Source of the DNA: Gordionus sp. m RMFG-2023
Lineage: Eukaryota > Nematomorpha > Gordioida > Chordodea > Parachordodidae
Direction of reading: 5' to 3'
DNA length: 64,000 nucleotides
NCBI RefSeq assembly: GCF_954871325.1
Contig: NC_088776.1
Coordinates: 14,508,052-14,572,051, forward strand
Below the pieces are notes generated by a model. The model worked only from the letters and a program-made list of their open reading frames with translations. It searched no databases and was not told the origin of the DNA. Shown piece after piece: positions 1 through 13,700 of the stretch (positions are counted from its first letter, which is position 1; every line of letters starts with the position of its first letter). The position numbers and the translations under genes were made by a program.

Positions 1-249
1 AAAAAATATTTATAATTTATATAAATGCTATTTGTTATTGACCGTTTCAATAGGGTATAAACGAATTACCTAATAATAATAAAATAATATGTCTTAACAA
101 AGAAAAATGTCTTATTCTATAGCAAATTTATTTAAATCCTCTTGAATTTTCTAAAAACTTTACGACATATCTTGGTACAAGTTATGTCTTAATTGTTTAA
201 TATAATTATTTATTTATTTATTTATTTTTTTTTTTTTTGCAAAATAAAC

Positions 250-3200
250 CCATCATATCCTTCAAATAGAGTTGATTTTTTGTATTCATGGTGCCGAAAA
301 CATCGAGTTTCAAAAAGGATTCGTGGTTCCTATCGTCCAATAATCTCCCACAAGCAAAATCATAAAAATCATCGCAAGGGTCAAGATTTTTATTCATAGT
401 GGTCAAAATACGCGACGATAGGTCTATACATTTCTCCGTTAAACACAAACCTATCAATTTATTAAAGAATAATTCTTTATACATTTTTCGATTTCGATTA
501 ATCCTCATTTCTTTTAAGCAAGGTCAAATGAATCAACATTTTTAGATTAGGGGAGACTGGGGTTAGTCGAACCAATTTTTACAAAATTGGCTATAGATCT
601 TGTTGTTTTATAGATAATATTAAAAAAATATATGATTGGATACCTAAAACTATACTCTATAAAGGTGCCTTATAAAAAATCTTATATATTCATTTTTTTT
701 AAATTTTATTTTTTGTAAAAGTGAAAATTTTGTACAACAAGCCCCAATAGCGGGGTAGGGCAAACCACTTCAAGGGCCTTCCTAAACCATTGGTTTTTTA
801 GGCCATAATAAATTGAAATGCATTTTTATTTATTAATAATGATATGTATAGAATAATTTTATAGTTCAAATATCATAATACTTATAAATTGAAGCTAATT
901 ATATATAAAAATTGAAACTTAATTTTGGCTAATTTAATAAACATTTTTGACATAAAAAAATATGAATTTTAAGGAGAGATTAAGATTTTTTAGCTTAAAT
1001 TCTAAATACCAATCATAAACAACCATGAAATTGCCTTTTCAAGATTTTGAAATTTTTTTCATTACTAACTGCCATAATTGACGTGTATGGTTTAGCAAAC
1101 CCCGCTAGCTCTAAATTGACAAATCATGATTGAATTAATATCTAGATTTGATAAATACTCATAAAACTTACCCAAATTATAGAAGAATGTTTAAACTTTG
1201 CAAAAAAATTTAATTAACATATAAATGATTATATATTTTAATAAAAATTAAAATTCTGTCATGTAAAAATCTTTTGAAAATTTCATCAAAATTTTATTTC
1301 TTAAATAAAATTATTAGTAATGAATTATTTCAAAATATATTTTGTCCATAGATGTATACTAATGAAAACTATATTAGGATAAAATTTTAACCTTCTGGTG
1401 TATTTAATTTTAAAATGAGATTAAGTGGTTTGCCAAGCCCCTGGGTTTACCTAACCCCAGTCTCCCCTATATTATTTTACCATCTTATATTATGAATAAT
1501 ATTGTAATTGTGTTCTATTAGACAAGAATCCATTTTTATCTCACGTTATATATTGGTAAAATTTCTTTAAAATATCGCATCTTTAAAATCATTTTCCTCA
1601 TTAACTTCTGTTCGTATAGGCTAACTCGAATAGTTCTAACTACTTATTACAGGGGTTGTTAAGAGAAGATCCCTAGAAGAACTTTTTTTAAAGTTATAAT
1701 TAGAACTAAAATATTAATATTATTTTTTTTTATTATCCACCAAATTTGTTTTTTTTTGAAAGAGTGAATTAAATTAAAATTAAATTGTTATCATCCTTTT
1801 AAATCTTCAGTTTCATTCACAATTTTATAACTATAATTTGTTTTAATATTTTGATAGAGGGATCGTGTCTAGTCCTAAGAGTAGTTTGTTTGAAGCTAGA
1901 AAGAAAAGTTTAGGCCAAACTTTAGAGGAGTAATTGATTGGAATAACTTTTGTTTAGATATTAATAAGGGGTGCCTATTTTAATAATAAAGGTAGAGGAG
2001 AAGGGTTCATCGACATATATAGATGAAGGAGGAAAAAATAAATAATTTGATGGAAATATATTTTTCAAAAATAAAAATAAACAGTTTGTCACATATAAGA
2101 GTGGTAATAAAAAAAGTCAGATAGATATAATGGTCTTGAGGGAGGAATTAAAAATACAATTGTGAGATGATACCAAAAGTATTTAAAACTGGTTTAGATG
2201 TCTTGTTTGAATTTAAAATTAATAAATATGATCGCTTCACTCATAAGGTGGAGGTCAGCGAAATCTCCCCAGAAATTTGACTGTTCTAGTAAATATCATT
2301 CTAAGCTAATAAAAATCTCCCCTCCTAAACATCTCTACCCTAAAAAAATGTATTCCATATATCACCATAAACAGTCGTTTAAAAGAAAAATAAGTAAAAG
2401 TTAATAATTTTTTTAAAATAATGATAATAATTCAAAAAATTTTACCTTTTATAAAAAAAACTAAAACTATTATTTAAAAAATGTCACATACTCAAAACCC
2501 TGTAATAGGTAATCTTAAAGATCTCCAATAAAATTGGGGAAAAAACTAACCTAATAATGTTTCCCCTCTCCCTCTTATAAAAATCCTGGTTTACTTATGG
2601 TTTTACTCCTTTTAATATTTCACAAGATTAGGTTACAACTTAGTCTACTTTTCGGATAAATAAAGGGTCTTATCTGAGATAAGCATACACTATTATATAA
2701 TAGATCTAGCCAAATATTCTATATAGTGTGGAGTTTAATAAACAAAATGACGTATAATCATGATAGGATGGAAATGAAAATGAAAATGTTTTTTAGTAAT
2801 GGGTGATTTTTAAAAACGGGTCTAAGATTTTAGCCAAAATAATTATAAACTTGGATATTTTGCTCTTAGATGGCAGAATTGGATCTCTATTTGCAAAATA
2901 TTGAGACTTACATAAAATTATTTTGACTAAAATCTTAATCGGCCTGTTTTTGGAAATCAATCCAGTGTTGAAAACAATATATAGGAAAACGCGGTTGCCA
3001 TCCGCACAAAACAGATAGCTAGCATGTTAGATAAGCAGATTAGTTAATAGCATGAGTGTATATAAGTTGTGAAAGTAATAAAAAAGCTGCAAACAAAATG
3101 GGAACATTTTGTAGAAAGGAATTTAATAATATTGATAAAAGCAAAAATTGGAATAGAAGTGAATGGGATAAGAGGAAGAGCTGGTCATCAGATATCGCGA

Positions 3201-4082
3201 TAATAAGTTATAAAGATCCTTTATAAGTGTTCTTTTGTTATTTACTCAATAATGATATAGTTTTTATGAATTTAAAAAAAATGATTAATATAATACTCTC
3301 TTTTGATTATTTAAATATTTCCTATAATTTATTTACTGTTTAACCTTGCTTTTACTTTCTATGACGCCATATTTTTATGGGAAAATTGATGTTAATAATT
3401 TTATTTGCTATTAAATTCTAAATTTACTCATATAAATATGGCCACATCGACTTAACTAATTATATTGATTTAAAAATGAGTTATGTGTAGGTAGTTTAAA
3501 TTAATATCCTAGAATTTATTCTAATTTAACTCTACATGAAATATTTTAGGAAAAAAAGTGAAATCAATTCCCATTTTATGGAACAAAAAGCTAAGTTAGA
3601 AATTTGATTCCCTTTCCAAATTTTTTAAAAAATGCCCGACTTCCAAAAATTTGAAAATGGGGGCTTCAATTATTAGATTTCGCGCGGTTTTGAGTGTTCT
3701 GGTTCCAAAACTATGTTAAAGCAATGAAAATTTTTTTTAACATTTAAGTAATAAATATACTCCCCCCCCCCTTTTTCTAAATTGAATCATACACTTTGAA
3801 TAAAATAAATTTTGCTTGCACTTTTATTAAAACCGGTTCCGTAATTCGGTTTTGGTTCCTATTTAATTTAAACTACAATATTATGGATAAATTCTCAATC
3901 TTAGAAACTCTTGGAGTGATAAAAAAAATACCTGGACACATAAAAGATTGATCATTTAAATTTGCCCTATTTGGTTGAACTTCGTCTTTTTCTTTGAAAG
4001 GATAGTTCTCTGATTTGACCCATGATTGAAAGAGTATCGCCACAAAAATAATTAAATAACGAAGATAGTTAACATGCTTCAT
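250..4082 (-). CDS. M13 (neprilysin/ECE-like) zinc metallopeptidase, 5' part
   Basis: Two exons are visible. Exon 1 (4082..3932) starts at an ATG and encodes a hydrophobic signal peptide (LRYLIIFVAILFQSW) and a short spacer. Exon 2 (450..250) starts after ATTGATAG and encodes the typical M13 N-terminus: LCLTEKC, then LDPCDDFYDFACG, with the cysteines conserved in neprilysins. Exon 1 ends in phase 1 at CCAG|GTATTT and exon 2 supplies two bases, so the join keeps frame. Exon 2 ends at ATGG|GTTTAT in phase 1 and the gene runs off the left edge, so the catalytic HExxH and ExxxD motifs are not in the window. M13 enzymes cleave extracellular peptides. Most are type II membrane proteins; here the N-terminus looks like a cleavable signal, suggesting a secreted form (inference). 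The 3.5 kb intron between the exons holds repeats only. Confidence 0.8.
549..1468. mobile_element. MITE-like element with AGGGGAGACTGGGG terminal inverted repeats
   Basis: The ends are AGGGGAGACTGGGGTTAG and its inverted match CTAACCCCAGTCTCCCCT. The roughly 900 bp interior is AT-rich and shows no coding capacity. It lies in the M13 intron. A related copy, itself interrupted, is at 21373..22530. No clear target duplication was found. Confidence 0.65.
2255..2592 (+). repeat. Dispersed repeat related to 18337..18728
   Basis: The stretch shares ordered similarity with 18400..18720: the AAAGTTAATAA, AATTCAAAAA and CAATAAAATT blocks and flanking C-rich tracts occur in the same order and orientation. 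No coding capacity is seen. It is probably a decayed copy of the hAT-type MITE at 18.3 kb and sits in the M13 intron. Confidence 0.5.
2794..2965. repeat. Short palindromic (foldback) MITE-like element
   Basis: The arms around GATTTTAGCCAAAATAATT and AATTATTTTGACTAAAATC form an imperfect inverted repeat of about 170 bp. It resembles the hairpin MITEs at 13744, 46206 and 56950, which share a core with 'atgg...gcaaaatctt'. The boundaries are approximate. Confidence 0.4.
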
Positions 4083-4499
4083 AATTATACAAAGAAATTG
4101 AATATAAAAGAAGACTAGATATTTATTTTTCTATATCGTTATTAACAGATAAGAATTAGAGTGGATAGAAAAATTTCTTGTAATTCATTATAGATTTCCA
4201 TTTTGAGTAAAAAAAATTTTAATTTTATTGATTTCTGAAAAATTAATTTTTTATAAATTACAAAATTGTTTTATTTTAAGTTTTGTAATTATATAAATAA
4301 GATTTTTTTAAAATATTATATTGCACCTTAGCAAACAAAATACATATGCTAAATTGCATAATATACAATTAAAATATCAGAAATGGTATATACGTCGTAA
4401 TTTATATACCATTTGATCATTTTTCTACGTTTTTAGAAATATGTCTGACTATTAGGATGGCATGACTATAATAATCAATTCGAATTTAGTACTTCATAC

Positions 4500-5669
4500 T
4501 AGAGATCTGCAATGGGCGGGTTTTTAGCCCATAAGCCTGCCTGTACAATATTTAAAAAAATGGCCCACTCACAGTTTTTAAATAAATATACTTCTCCCGC
4601 ATGCCCCTTAGTCTAAAATTCGTTACCTGCTCGCCCCCCCCCTCATTAGTCTTACATTTTTTACCCGTCCATTATTTATCAATTCCTTAACCCACGCAGC
4701 CCACATAAAAAAATTAGCTCATCTTTCAATTTAATTTTTTTAGGCATCTAGTAAAAAAAAATATTTAGTTTCAGCACTACATCCCTACAAAAAAGTTTTA
4801 TAATTTAGGAAATTACTATATTAAGCATAAAAAAAATGTTCAATTTAAATTACAGATAAGGAATTTATTTAATCTAATAAAATATTTATGTAATTTATTG
4901 ATACTAAAAACCTTCCAGCAATGCTAATTCCTTTTTCAGAAGAAGCACTGTTTGCTGGAATTGCCAATATTTTCCTAGCTAATCTTAATAGCTCTGATAA
5001 ATCTTTATCTTGTCATTTCCAACAAAGTAGGAAATCCATTTGAAGTATATTCTCTACTCAAGTGAAATATTTAAATAAAAAGTGAAACCAATAATAAAAT
5101 TGTTTTTAAATTGTAAACTTAAACTAAACTAAGTAGCCTAAAATCTTGCGAAATTATATAAAAACTTGTTACTTTAAGATTTAAATATTTTGTTATGTCA
5201 TTAGGTAATTCTCTCCTCTGCAACAGCCATATATTCCCACCTGTTGTTGTTTAATTTTGACGTGGATGCTATCTATTTCAAACATTGCATTTATAATAAA
5301 ATAATCTTTAATTGAATTCTCATTGCTTTTGGTTAAAGGGGTCAGATTTTCATCCACGTTGATTTTATATTTTCGATGCAAATCAAATTCAAATCAAATC
5401 CAACATGTTTTCGATATATTTTTTTTACCTAATTAATTTCTTCCAACGACAATACAGTTATTTTCAGGGAGAATATTTTTTAAATGTTTACTTAAATGAT
5501 TTTAAATAACAAGTAAACATTGTAAATTTTTTAACACGCCCACCCATATATAGTCTAAATATTTTTCTTAACCCGCCAACTCACCCACTCGTTCTTTAAA
5601 AATTTAATCTCCACTCCCAGCTCACTTAGATGGGCGGTCTGGCTAGACCCAGCCCAATTCAGACCTTTA
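4500..5669 (-). mobile_element. hAT element with decayed transposase
   Basis: The termini are TAGAGATCTGCAATGGGC on the left and, inverted, TAAAGGTCTGAATTGGGC on the right. The flanks CTTCATAC and CTTTATAT agree at 6 of 8 positions, as expected for an old 8 bp hAT target duplication. The minus strand around 4915..4990 encodes the hAT C-terminal motif (ARKILAIPANSASSEKG, then SIAGRFL), and further transposase-like sequence lies upstream to about 5.4 kb. The coding region is decayed. The 388 bp MITE at 22059..22446 has the same termini and looks like its non-autonomous relative. Confidence 0.75.
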
Positions 5670-7783
5670 CTTTATATACAATATAAAAGGATACCCAAAT
5701 TTTTGGCTGGTAAAATATTTTATACAAATAACTTATATATATAAATGTAAAAAGAATATATTACATTAACCTTCCTCAAAAAGGACCTATTTTAGGCATG
5801 AATTAAGATATAAATATTGTTTTACGTAAGCTTCTTGCCAAGAAGACTGATGAAAACGATTCTTTTAGTCTATTTACTTTACATCTGGATTTGTATTTTC
5901 TTTAATAAAATTATACTAAAAAAAATCACCAGAAACTCCTCCCGCTATATTTAATATTAACAATATATTGGCCTTTAGACAAAGGATATATTTAGTTTTA
6001 TAGTGAAACGAGTGTCATTATTAAATATACAATAAAAAGGGGGTAAACAAAGTAGGATTTTATTTTAATTTAATACATAATGAAATTAAATATGGCTAAG
6101 CAATTAATTAAGATTAGACGTCATGTTTAAATATAAAAAGAAATTTTGTTGGAAATATAATTCAAAATAAAAAAAATGTCTTACTTTTCCAATTTAAATG
6201 AAAATGAAAACTCCCAATCTTCGTCGAGAATTCAAAGACCAAAAAAAATACACAAATATTGGAACAAAGAAAAGGATAGTTACTAATATGTTATCAATGC
6301 CTGAAACAACAATAATATCTAAATTAATCTGCCACCATGCTATCTTTCCAATTTTGTGCACCAATCTTTTACAAAGATGTAACTATATTTAGAGGAAATC
6401 CTCAATTTGACTTATCTTGACTTCATCCTTTCCATCCAAATTAGAAGGCCTTAGAATCCGCTCTTCCATTTATCTGTCTATCATTGCCTTCATAATCGTT
6501 AACCAACTCTTTAATCGCAAATTTAGCTCCCTAACCAAATCTACAAATAGAAAATATATACTAGGGCTTTATAAGCTCCAAAAGGGTTGATATTTTATGC
6601 TTGTAAAATTTTTACATCGGATTTTTAATTTTGAACTAAACAGAGGATCATATCAATGTTAAATTTCCAAATCTAGAGAGCAATTATGAGTGGATCGAGC
6701 AATCTATCAAAATCTAAGCCTCCATCTCAGCTCTAAAAGTTAAGTATTTGGATTTTGCCTAGGGCAGGTTACAACTTCATTTTATGTAGCTTCCTTTGCA
6801 ATATTTAATAAGTAAAGAAAAAAGTGGATCACCCGTTATATTTCTCATTTTTAAAAGGCCATCGCCTCAGGCATAGTGCAATGAGCAACTTAAATGCCAA
6901 GATTAAAAGACCTCTTTCTTAGAACCTTAATGTTTATTTAGACAAATCAGATGATAAAAGTACCAATGCACTTACTTTACCCCTGTTCGGAAAGATTCAC
7001 CCTTAGCATAAGATTATATTTTATATTCGCCAGAATTTTCCATGACCTGAGATCAAAGAAAATGCCAAGCTTAAAGAATTTTTGTCCTTAAATAGCGTTA
7101 TTTCAGTCACTGCTATCATTGTCACTCTAGGCAATTGTTACCACGTCGCTCTCCTCTTTAAAATTAATAGAAAAACAAAACATAAGGCTACCTCGGATGA
7201 TCCTAATAGATATTTTTATCTGAGACAACATAGGGTTATAATATAAATATGTGGATCTAATCTACTCACATTTTTTTTAAGTTATCTATTTTATTTTAGA
7301 ATTTTTCTTTTAAATTATGGTAGCATATTATTTTAATTTTCCCATAATTCGACAATAATAAAAAAATATTTATATTACTGGTAAGATATATTATTTTAAA
7401 CAAATTAAAAATTTACTTTTATTTTCTATTTTTATACAACTATATTTTTTTTTCTCGAAATACGCACCATTCATATGTTATGTCATAATAAAAAAAATAT
7501 AATAGGTAAAATATAATATATACTATAGGAGGACATTTAGTATAAAATTAAGATATTTTAATCTTGAATTACGAAAATTTAAACAAAATAAACTTCTCCA
7601 AAAATTTTTTTTTATTTATGAAGTAAATAGAAGTTTGTCTTATTATAAAAAAAAAAAATTCGTTTGCTATTATTGAGAGTGTTGGATTTCAGAAAAGAAA
7701 ACCTCTCTTTGTATTCAATTTTTACAAATAATATAATTATAACATGCATTTTCTACGTTCAAAAAAATCCAATAAAATCTACA
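5670..7783. other. Intergenic DNA between the M13 peptidase and the Ig-receptor gene
   Basis: No gene was recognised. Part of it (about 6.2-7.25 kb) is less AT-rich than its surroundings and has short plus-strand open stretches (6198..6392, and one ending near 7247), but neither resembles a known protein family. It may be an old, unrecognised repeat. Confidence 0.5.
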
Positions 7784-10700
7784 TTATTTCGTTCTTATGT
7801 TGACCGCAGAAGGAATTGTTTTTGTTTTACCAGGTGCTAGCGTGGTGCGATCCTTAGCATTAACACCTTTTAATAGTTTGATTTTTTTTTTATATAAAAG
7901 TAAATTTTAACTTTATATGATCAAAAATTGTCCTGAATTAAAAGCTAATTCGTTAGACAGTAAATCATGCTATTAATTGATGAATTTCAGTATTAAGAAC
8001 TCTTATATAAAGTACTAAAAAAAATTTCAAAATCCACTTACCGGATAATCGGTTCCCAAAGTTTAAAAAAATCGTATAGCATCAATTTAATCATTAAATA
8101 ATACTAAATAGTCAGTCACATTGTAAACACTTGATTTGGTTACACGCTTCGTTTATTCAGGTAAAAAAAATTACAAATGTATCTATGTGGGGTTGATAAC
8201 AACTCAGAGTGAAATATGTTATATCTCAAAATCGAATTAATTTTATATTTTCATCATATACTGTCTAACAAGCAAAAAAAGAATAAGATAAAAAAAGAGC
8301 CCTTGATCTTTGAATGATCAAGAGTAAGTTTGTTATACTAATTGCTTATGAATTTAACATTAAAAATTATTATGGCTTAATAGAAAAATATTTTATTAAC
8401 CATTCCAAGAGTATTGTAGTTATTAACTAGTTATATTAAAAAGTTATCCTCTCCAAAAAGTAACTAGTTATATAGAAGAGCTATTTGAAATGTAATTAAT
8501 TACAGATGCTCAATCTGATAGTCTAGCATTTTTTAAATTTTGGCTTAACCATTAGTGATATCTCAAAAATTACTTATTAAAATACATCAAATTTTGTATG
8601 AATAGTCCAAATTATTTTTAAAAAAGTAAGACATAGCAAAAAAATAAATTAGTCACGAACGACATCGTTCATTTTTAAAATGGGGTAGATGGTCAAATTT
8701 AAATAGCTATATTATGTTACCGGCAATACGCGTAATCAGTCATTGTGCAGTTAGGTTTAGAGGTAAGGTTACGGTTAGATACTATAAATTATAAACACCT
8801 GTTTAAAAAAAAGATTGAGCGTTCTAAAAATTCTTTCGTTAGTTTGAAAATTTCAAAAATAAATTAATATATCTTTTTAATATAATATAAATAATAGTTT
8901 TAATATTTGGTCATAAATATGTCGTACTGAGACGTGGAATCTCCCAATTTTAATCATTTGCGATTCTTAGAAAAATTTTGATTTGGCCGGAAACATATGC
9001 ATGTGTGAGTATCTGCCCTACAATTTTAAGATAATTTTATCCAAGAACTTTTGATTTTTCAAAATTTCTCAGTAAAATTATCCGAAATTCAAAGTGTGGG
9101 AACTGAACATTTGCTGAAATACATTTAGAGTCAAATTGGTTTTTTCACAATTTATAAATGGCCATCAGTAAATGATGTGAAATTGAGAGATTCCGAAGAT
9201 ATAGATCAAAATATTAAATAACATGCTTATACTAAAGGATATTTGGCAATATAATACAACTTGAATTAATCAGTGTTGATTTCATAATAAATAAATTTAA
9301 TTTTCAAATACAAAATAAAATGTGTGGTAAAATTTGAAAAAATAATACACATAGGGGAGACCAGATCATTCCAGTCCTGAAAGGCAAATTGTAATAAAAT
9401 TAAAAACTTAATAATTTTTAATAAATAATATATCCTTTTGCCCCCCCCCTCCCCTTCTTGCATTTACATATTCGTCATAAAAAAGGAACGCGTTCAGCAT
9501 TTTTTTCAAAAAAACGAACTTCGACTAGATTTTTCTGTTCCCATACATAGGAATAGGAGCAATCTTTCCCATTATGGATCATTCTTTCCAAAATATATTT
9601 TCTGAAATTTTATTATTGTGATAAAATTATGATATATTGATTATTTTATTTTATATAATATAACTAAGTAAAATCATTAAATTTGAAGAAAAAATACATA
9701 TAATGTTATTTGACCTCAACAATAACGATATTTATTTTAAAATTAAAAAAATTAGTGGCCTAAATTATGGTCAACTATTGATAGAAGCATTATTCAATGG
9801 GATTAATAAAAATTATTAAACCTATCATTATCAAATTAATTACATATATTTTATTTTTTTAAAGATTTGGACATATATATGAATATCAATATGTTCTTTC
9901 TGCAATTATACATCCAATATCCAAGCTTCAAGGGCCATGGATAAAACTTCCACAGAACGAACCTATAAAAAATAAAATTATAGCACTATTGAAAAAATGC
10001 ATTGAAAACCCTAGAAATGATAATGCAAGAACTGTTAATTTCGAGATATCCTTTTTTTGTCGATTAAGAAAAGGATGGATTGGAGGAGGATAACTTATTT
10101 CGATTTTTTGAAGCAAAAAACAAAACAATAAATGTTTTTAATAAATTCTCCACGTTAAAAGAGCTGTTTATTAAGTATAATACCGCAATACCCTCATCTG
10201 CCCATGTAGAGTGCGTTTTTAGTATAGCTAATGCCATATTAACTGTCAAGTGTTCCTGTCTATCAGAAAAATTTTTTATAAATAAAAATATCTTTTTATT
10301 CGCTATTTTCATTGGCGTACGCAGCGTGGGAGGGGCAGGGGGACAAATCCCCCCCCCCAGCCAAAAAATGCAGATGCCGGATTATATTTTTCAAATATAT
10401 TATTGTTAATATTAATTTATATTTGTTAATATTTATTCCTATATATATATTTAATTACATTTATTTATCACATTCATCTACTAAGTTATTTTATCAATTA
10501 ATTTCGATTTCAAGTTTCCTTAACGTAATTTACCTATTATTTTCAAATTTTAGTGGCGTAATATTTATCTAAATTTCTAGTCAAATAATAATTATCTCTG
10601 AGACTCCTTGTCCAACAGGGAAAAAGAAATTGCAAGCTTGTCCAACGAGATAGAGTCTCCGCCATCAAGCAATAACAGCTTTTATGGAGTTAGAAGAGCC

Positions 10701-13700
10701 GATTATTAATGCTATTACTGAAATATCACAATGGCTTGAAAGAAATATTACCAGAAGCAAGAAAATTATTGGATTCAACACTTATTCCAAATTTTTTTCT
10801 CATTAGAATGTATTATTTAATTATACAACTATTTTATGTAATACTTTTCAAAAACATAACATTCACTTGATTAAGAAGATGAGAATAGCGGAGAGCATTT
10901 TATTAGAACTCAGAAAATTAGAGCTAATGTTGATGAAGAATTTCATATTTTATATGTTATTGTTTAGTCAAAAGCAAAGCTATACGTTTTTAATATTTGT
11001 CCCCCTCGACTTGCAGCAAGCAAGCTCATCGTTAAAACATTAATATAGGATCAGTAAAAGAGTATTATAAAACAAATGTCCCCTCTCCCAACCTTTTTCA
11101 TATGGTGATAGAAAAAAAATATAAATATTTGTTAGATTTTTATCATGAAAATGTTAAAATATCTTATGATGCCTTATTAGCTGAATAACTATGATTAAAA
11201 GATTAACTATGGTTGATACAGTCCCAAAAAATGCTATGGATGCTTTGCATTATTTCAAACACATTTTAGATTATACTCCCAATGTATTAAAATGGTTATA
11301 TATATATTAGCAGCTCTTTAGTAAACTAATGAGAGAACATTCTCTTTTTTAAGAAGAATAACAGAGCTTTGCAGAGGTACCATTTGCAGGACACGGCCCG
11401 GATTTTTTTAAAAAAAATTTTCAAAATAAATTATATTTATTTTTGATTTTTATAGCTAATAATGGAGATTTCAAATATTTGGTTTTAAAATACCGGGTGT
11501 TTTTTTTAAAAAAATTATGGGCCCGGCCCGGGTATATTTAAAAAAATTAAAGGGGCCGGGCCTGCAAGTCTGTGAAAAACATACCTATGAAATACAACAT
11601 CAAAGTATATTGAATGATTTGGATCTTTTGAATATTCATAGGCATTTAACGCCAAGCAAGGATAGATAATTAAAAAAATTAGCTCAAAACATATAAAATA
11701 CAATTATTCCTAAGAAACTTTTTGTGTATTAATTTATATTTCCAACATTTAAATTTTTTATACTTTGTATATTTTAAAAGCACAAAAAATTCAAATTTCA
11801 ATTTTGGGTCATTTAAGTGATTCATATCGTGGGTTATATTCATTTTATATTTTATAATTCACATTTATTTTATAGTTTTTCAATACCGGTTTATATGTAT
11901 AATTTTTTTAATTCACATTAGTTTAAAATTGTGTATTAGAAAAGTTATTAGCCCTAATAAATTTATGCTTAGTATTTTTAATTAACAATAATATTTCTTA
12001 AAAAATTTTATTATCCCCCCCCCAGACCAAATTCCTGCGTACGCGCCTGGCTATATTATATTGTATTTAAAATTATATTATCAAAATAAAACTATATCAT
12101 TTTTTAACATGGCTAATATATTGTGTTAAAAAATATAGGACATTTATTTATATTAAATTAAATTTTAAAAAAATATTTATCATAAAATTTTGAACGAACG
12201 TGAACGCGTTCTTTTATTTTTGAAAGTGAACGTGAACGTGAGAGCATTCGATTTTTGTCAATGAACGTTGAATGCGAACGCGTTCGATTTTTTTAGAAAT
12301 GTTTACAGCACTAGAAAAATCTGATTTTTAGGAATAAGAATTATATATTTATCTGAAAATAATATTTTAAAAAATTCAAAATCAAGATTTTAGTTATATT
12401 TTAAATATAAAAATTTATGTGGTAAATGGCTAGTAAGAACCTCTAAAACTTGCCCCAGACCCTCATTATCCCTAAAATTTAATTTTATGTAGTTATATAT
12501 TTTTGTCCAAATAAAGTATAATTTTATAATTAATAGGATTCAATCTTTTATATAAAGTTAATATATAATTTGTTATAAAATTTCTATTATTTTTTATTTT
12601 TGTAATATTGCAGCATTTTGAATTATTTTTAAGGGCAAATTCTATATTGTGCCATAAAAGTTTTATATGTGATCCAATATAAATGCATAACATAGTCATA
12701 AATTTTTGGTAAAAAAAATTAATCAGAGTTTAGTACTCTAGAAGGAAGTGAGCGCTAACAAGAACCCAGGCTTATAAAATTATGAAAAAAAAACACGCGA
12801 GGAAAAAGTTTAATCAATTGTCAAAAGGTTGTCAATTATTAATAATGGTTGTCAATTTTTAAAGTGGTCTAAATTACAATAGTAAGAAATAAAACATAAC
12901 GCTCATAACCTGGTTAGGGCAAATTATATAATTCGGTTTTCTCAGTTTGATGATCTAGTACAAAGATTCGGGTTAGTTATGGTTCGGAAAATTATAAAAG
13001 TTTGCTTTAGACTAATCCCATAGTTAAATCTGCGTATTGCCAGAAATTTAAAAATAACTCAAAAATTTTCTTGACCAAATTGCTGAAATTTTCAGGATAA
13101 GTGTTCTACAAATATACTGAAATACATTTCCAATCAAAAGCGCATTTTGTTTTAAATTTGAAAAATCGGATTCCACTGAAACGTATTTAAACATGGTTAT
13201 GGAATATATATCCAATAAATTTAGACAGACATATTAACTGTATACGCATATTGCCAATAACGTAAATAACAAAAAAAGTTTTTTTTTACTCGTAACCACA
13301 GGGTTATCTATTGAAACGATCCGCTTCTTCAAAACTTGAGATATGACGAGAGATATGCCGAACACGGTGAAAAATGTCATAATCACCATCCCTATTATAA
13401 AAGGCCCGTTCTGGGACAATTTCTCGCCCAGGCTTTTTGCGGCCTTTTTAACCCTGGAACATCTAGTGTACCTTATCATATATGATAAATATTAAAATGT
13501 TTAATTAAATTTATTATACTGCAGCAGCGGACTGGCCATAAGACCAAGTGAACTTTTACCCACGAGATCGCTATAAAATATCGACATTTGAAAACGCTAG
13601 GGAGAAAAAAATGCCGATCAGAAATAAAAAATAAAAAAAAAGATGGAAATAATAGTTCGCAATTTTTTTTATTGTAAATCTTTCTCATTGGAATTAAATA

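Larger units (their letters stand above)
9485..12313 (+). mobile_element. Decayed hAT element, split by a second hAT
   Basis: The right end (12180..12313) carries repeated GAACGCGTTC motifs and stops with TTTACAGCACTA. A GAACGCGTTC motif near 9487 may mark the left end. Plus-strand remnants at about 9885..10290 encode hAT pieces: ISKLQGPWIKLPQNEPIKNK, then LFIKYNTAIPSSAHVECVFS, the C-terminal dimerisation region. A second hAT (10310..12049) interrupts it. The left boundary is uncertain. It lies in the last intron of the Ig-receptor gene. Confidence 0.65.
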
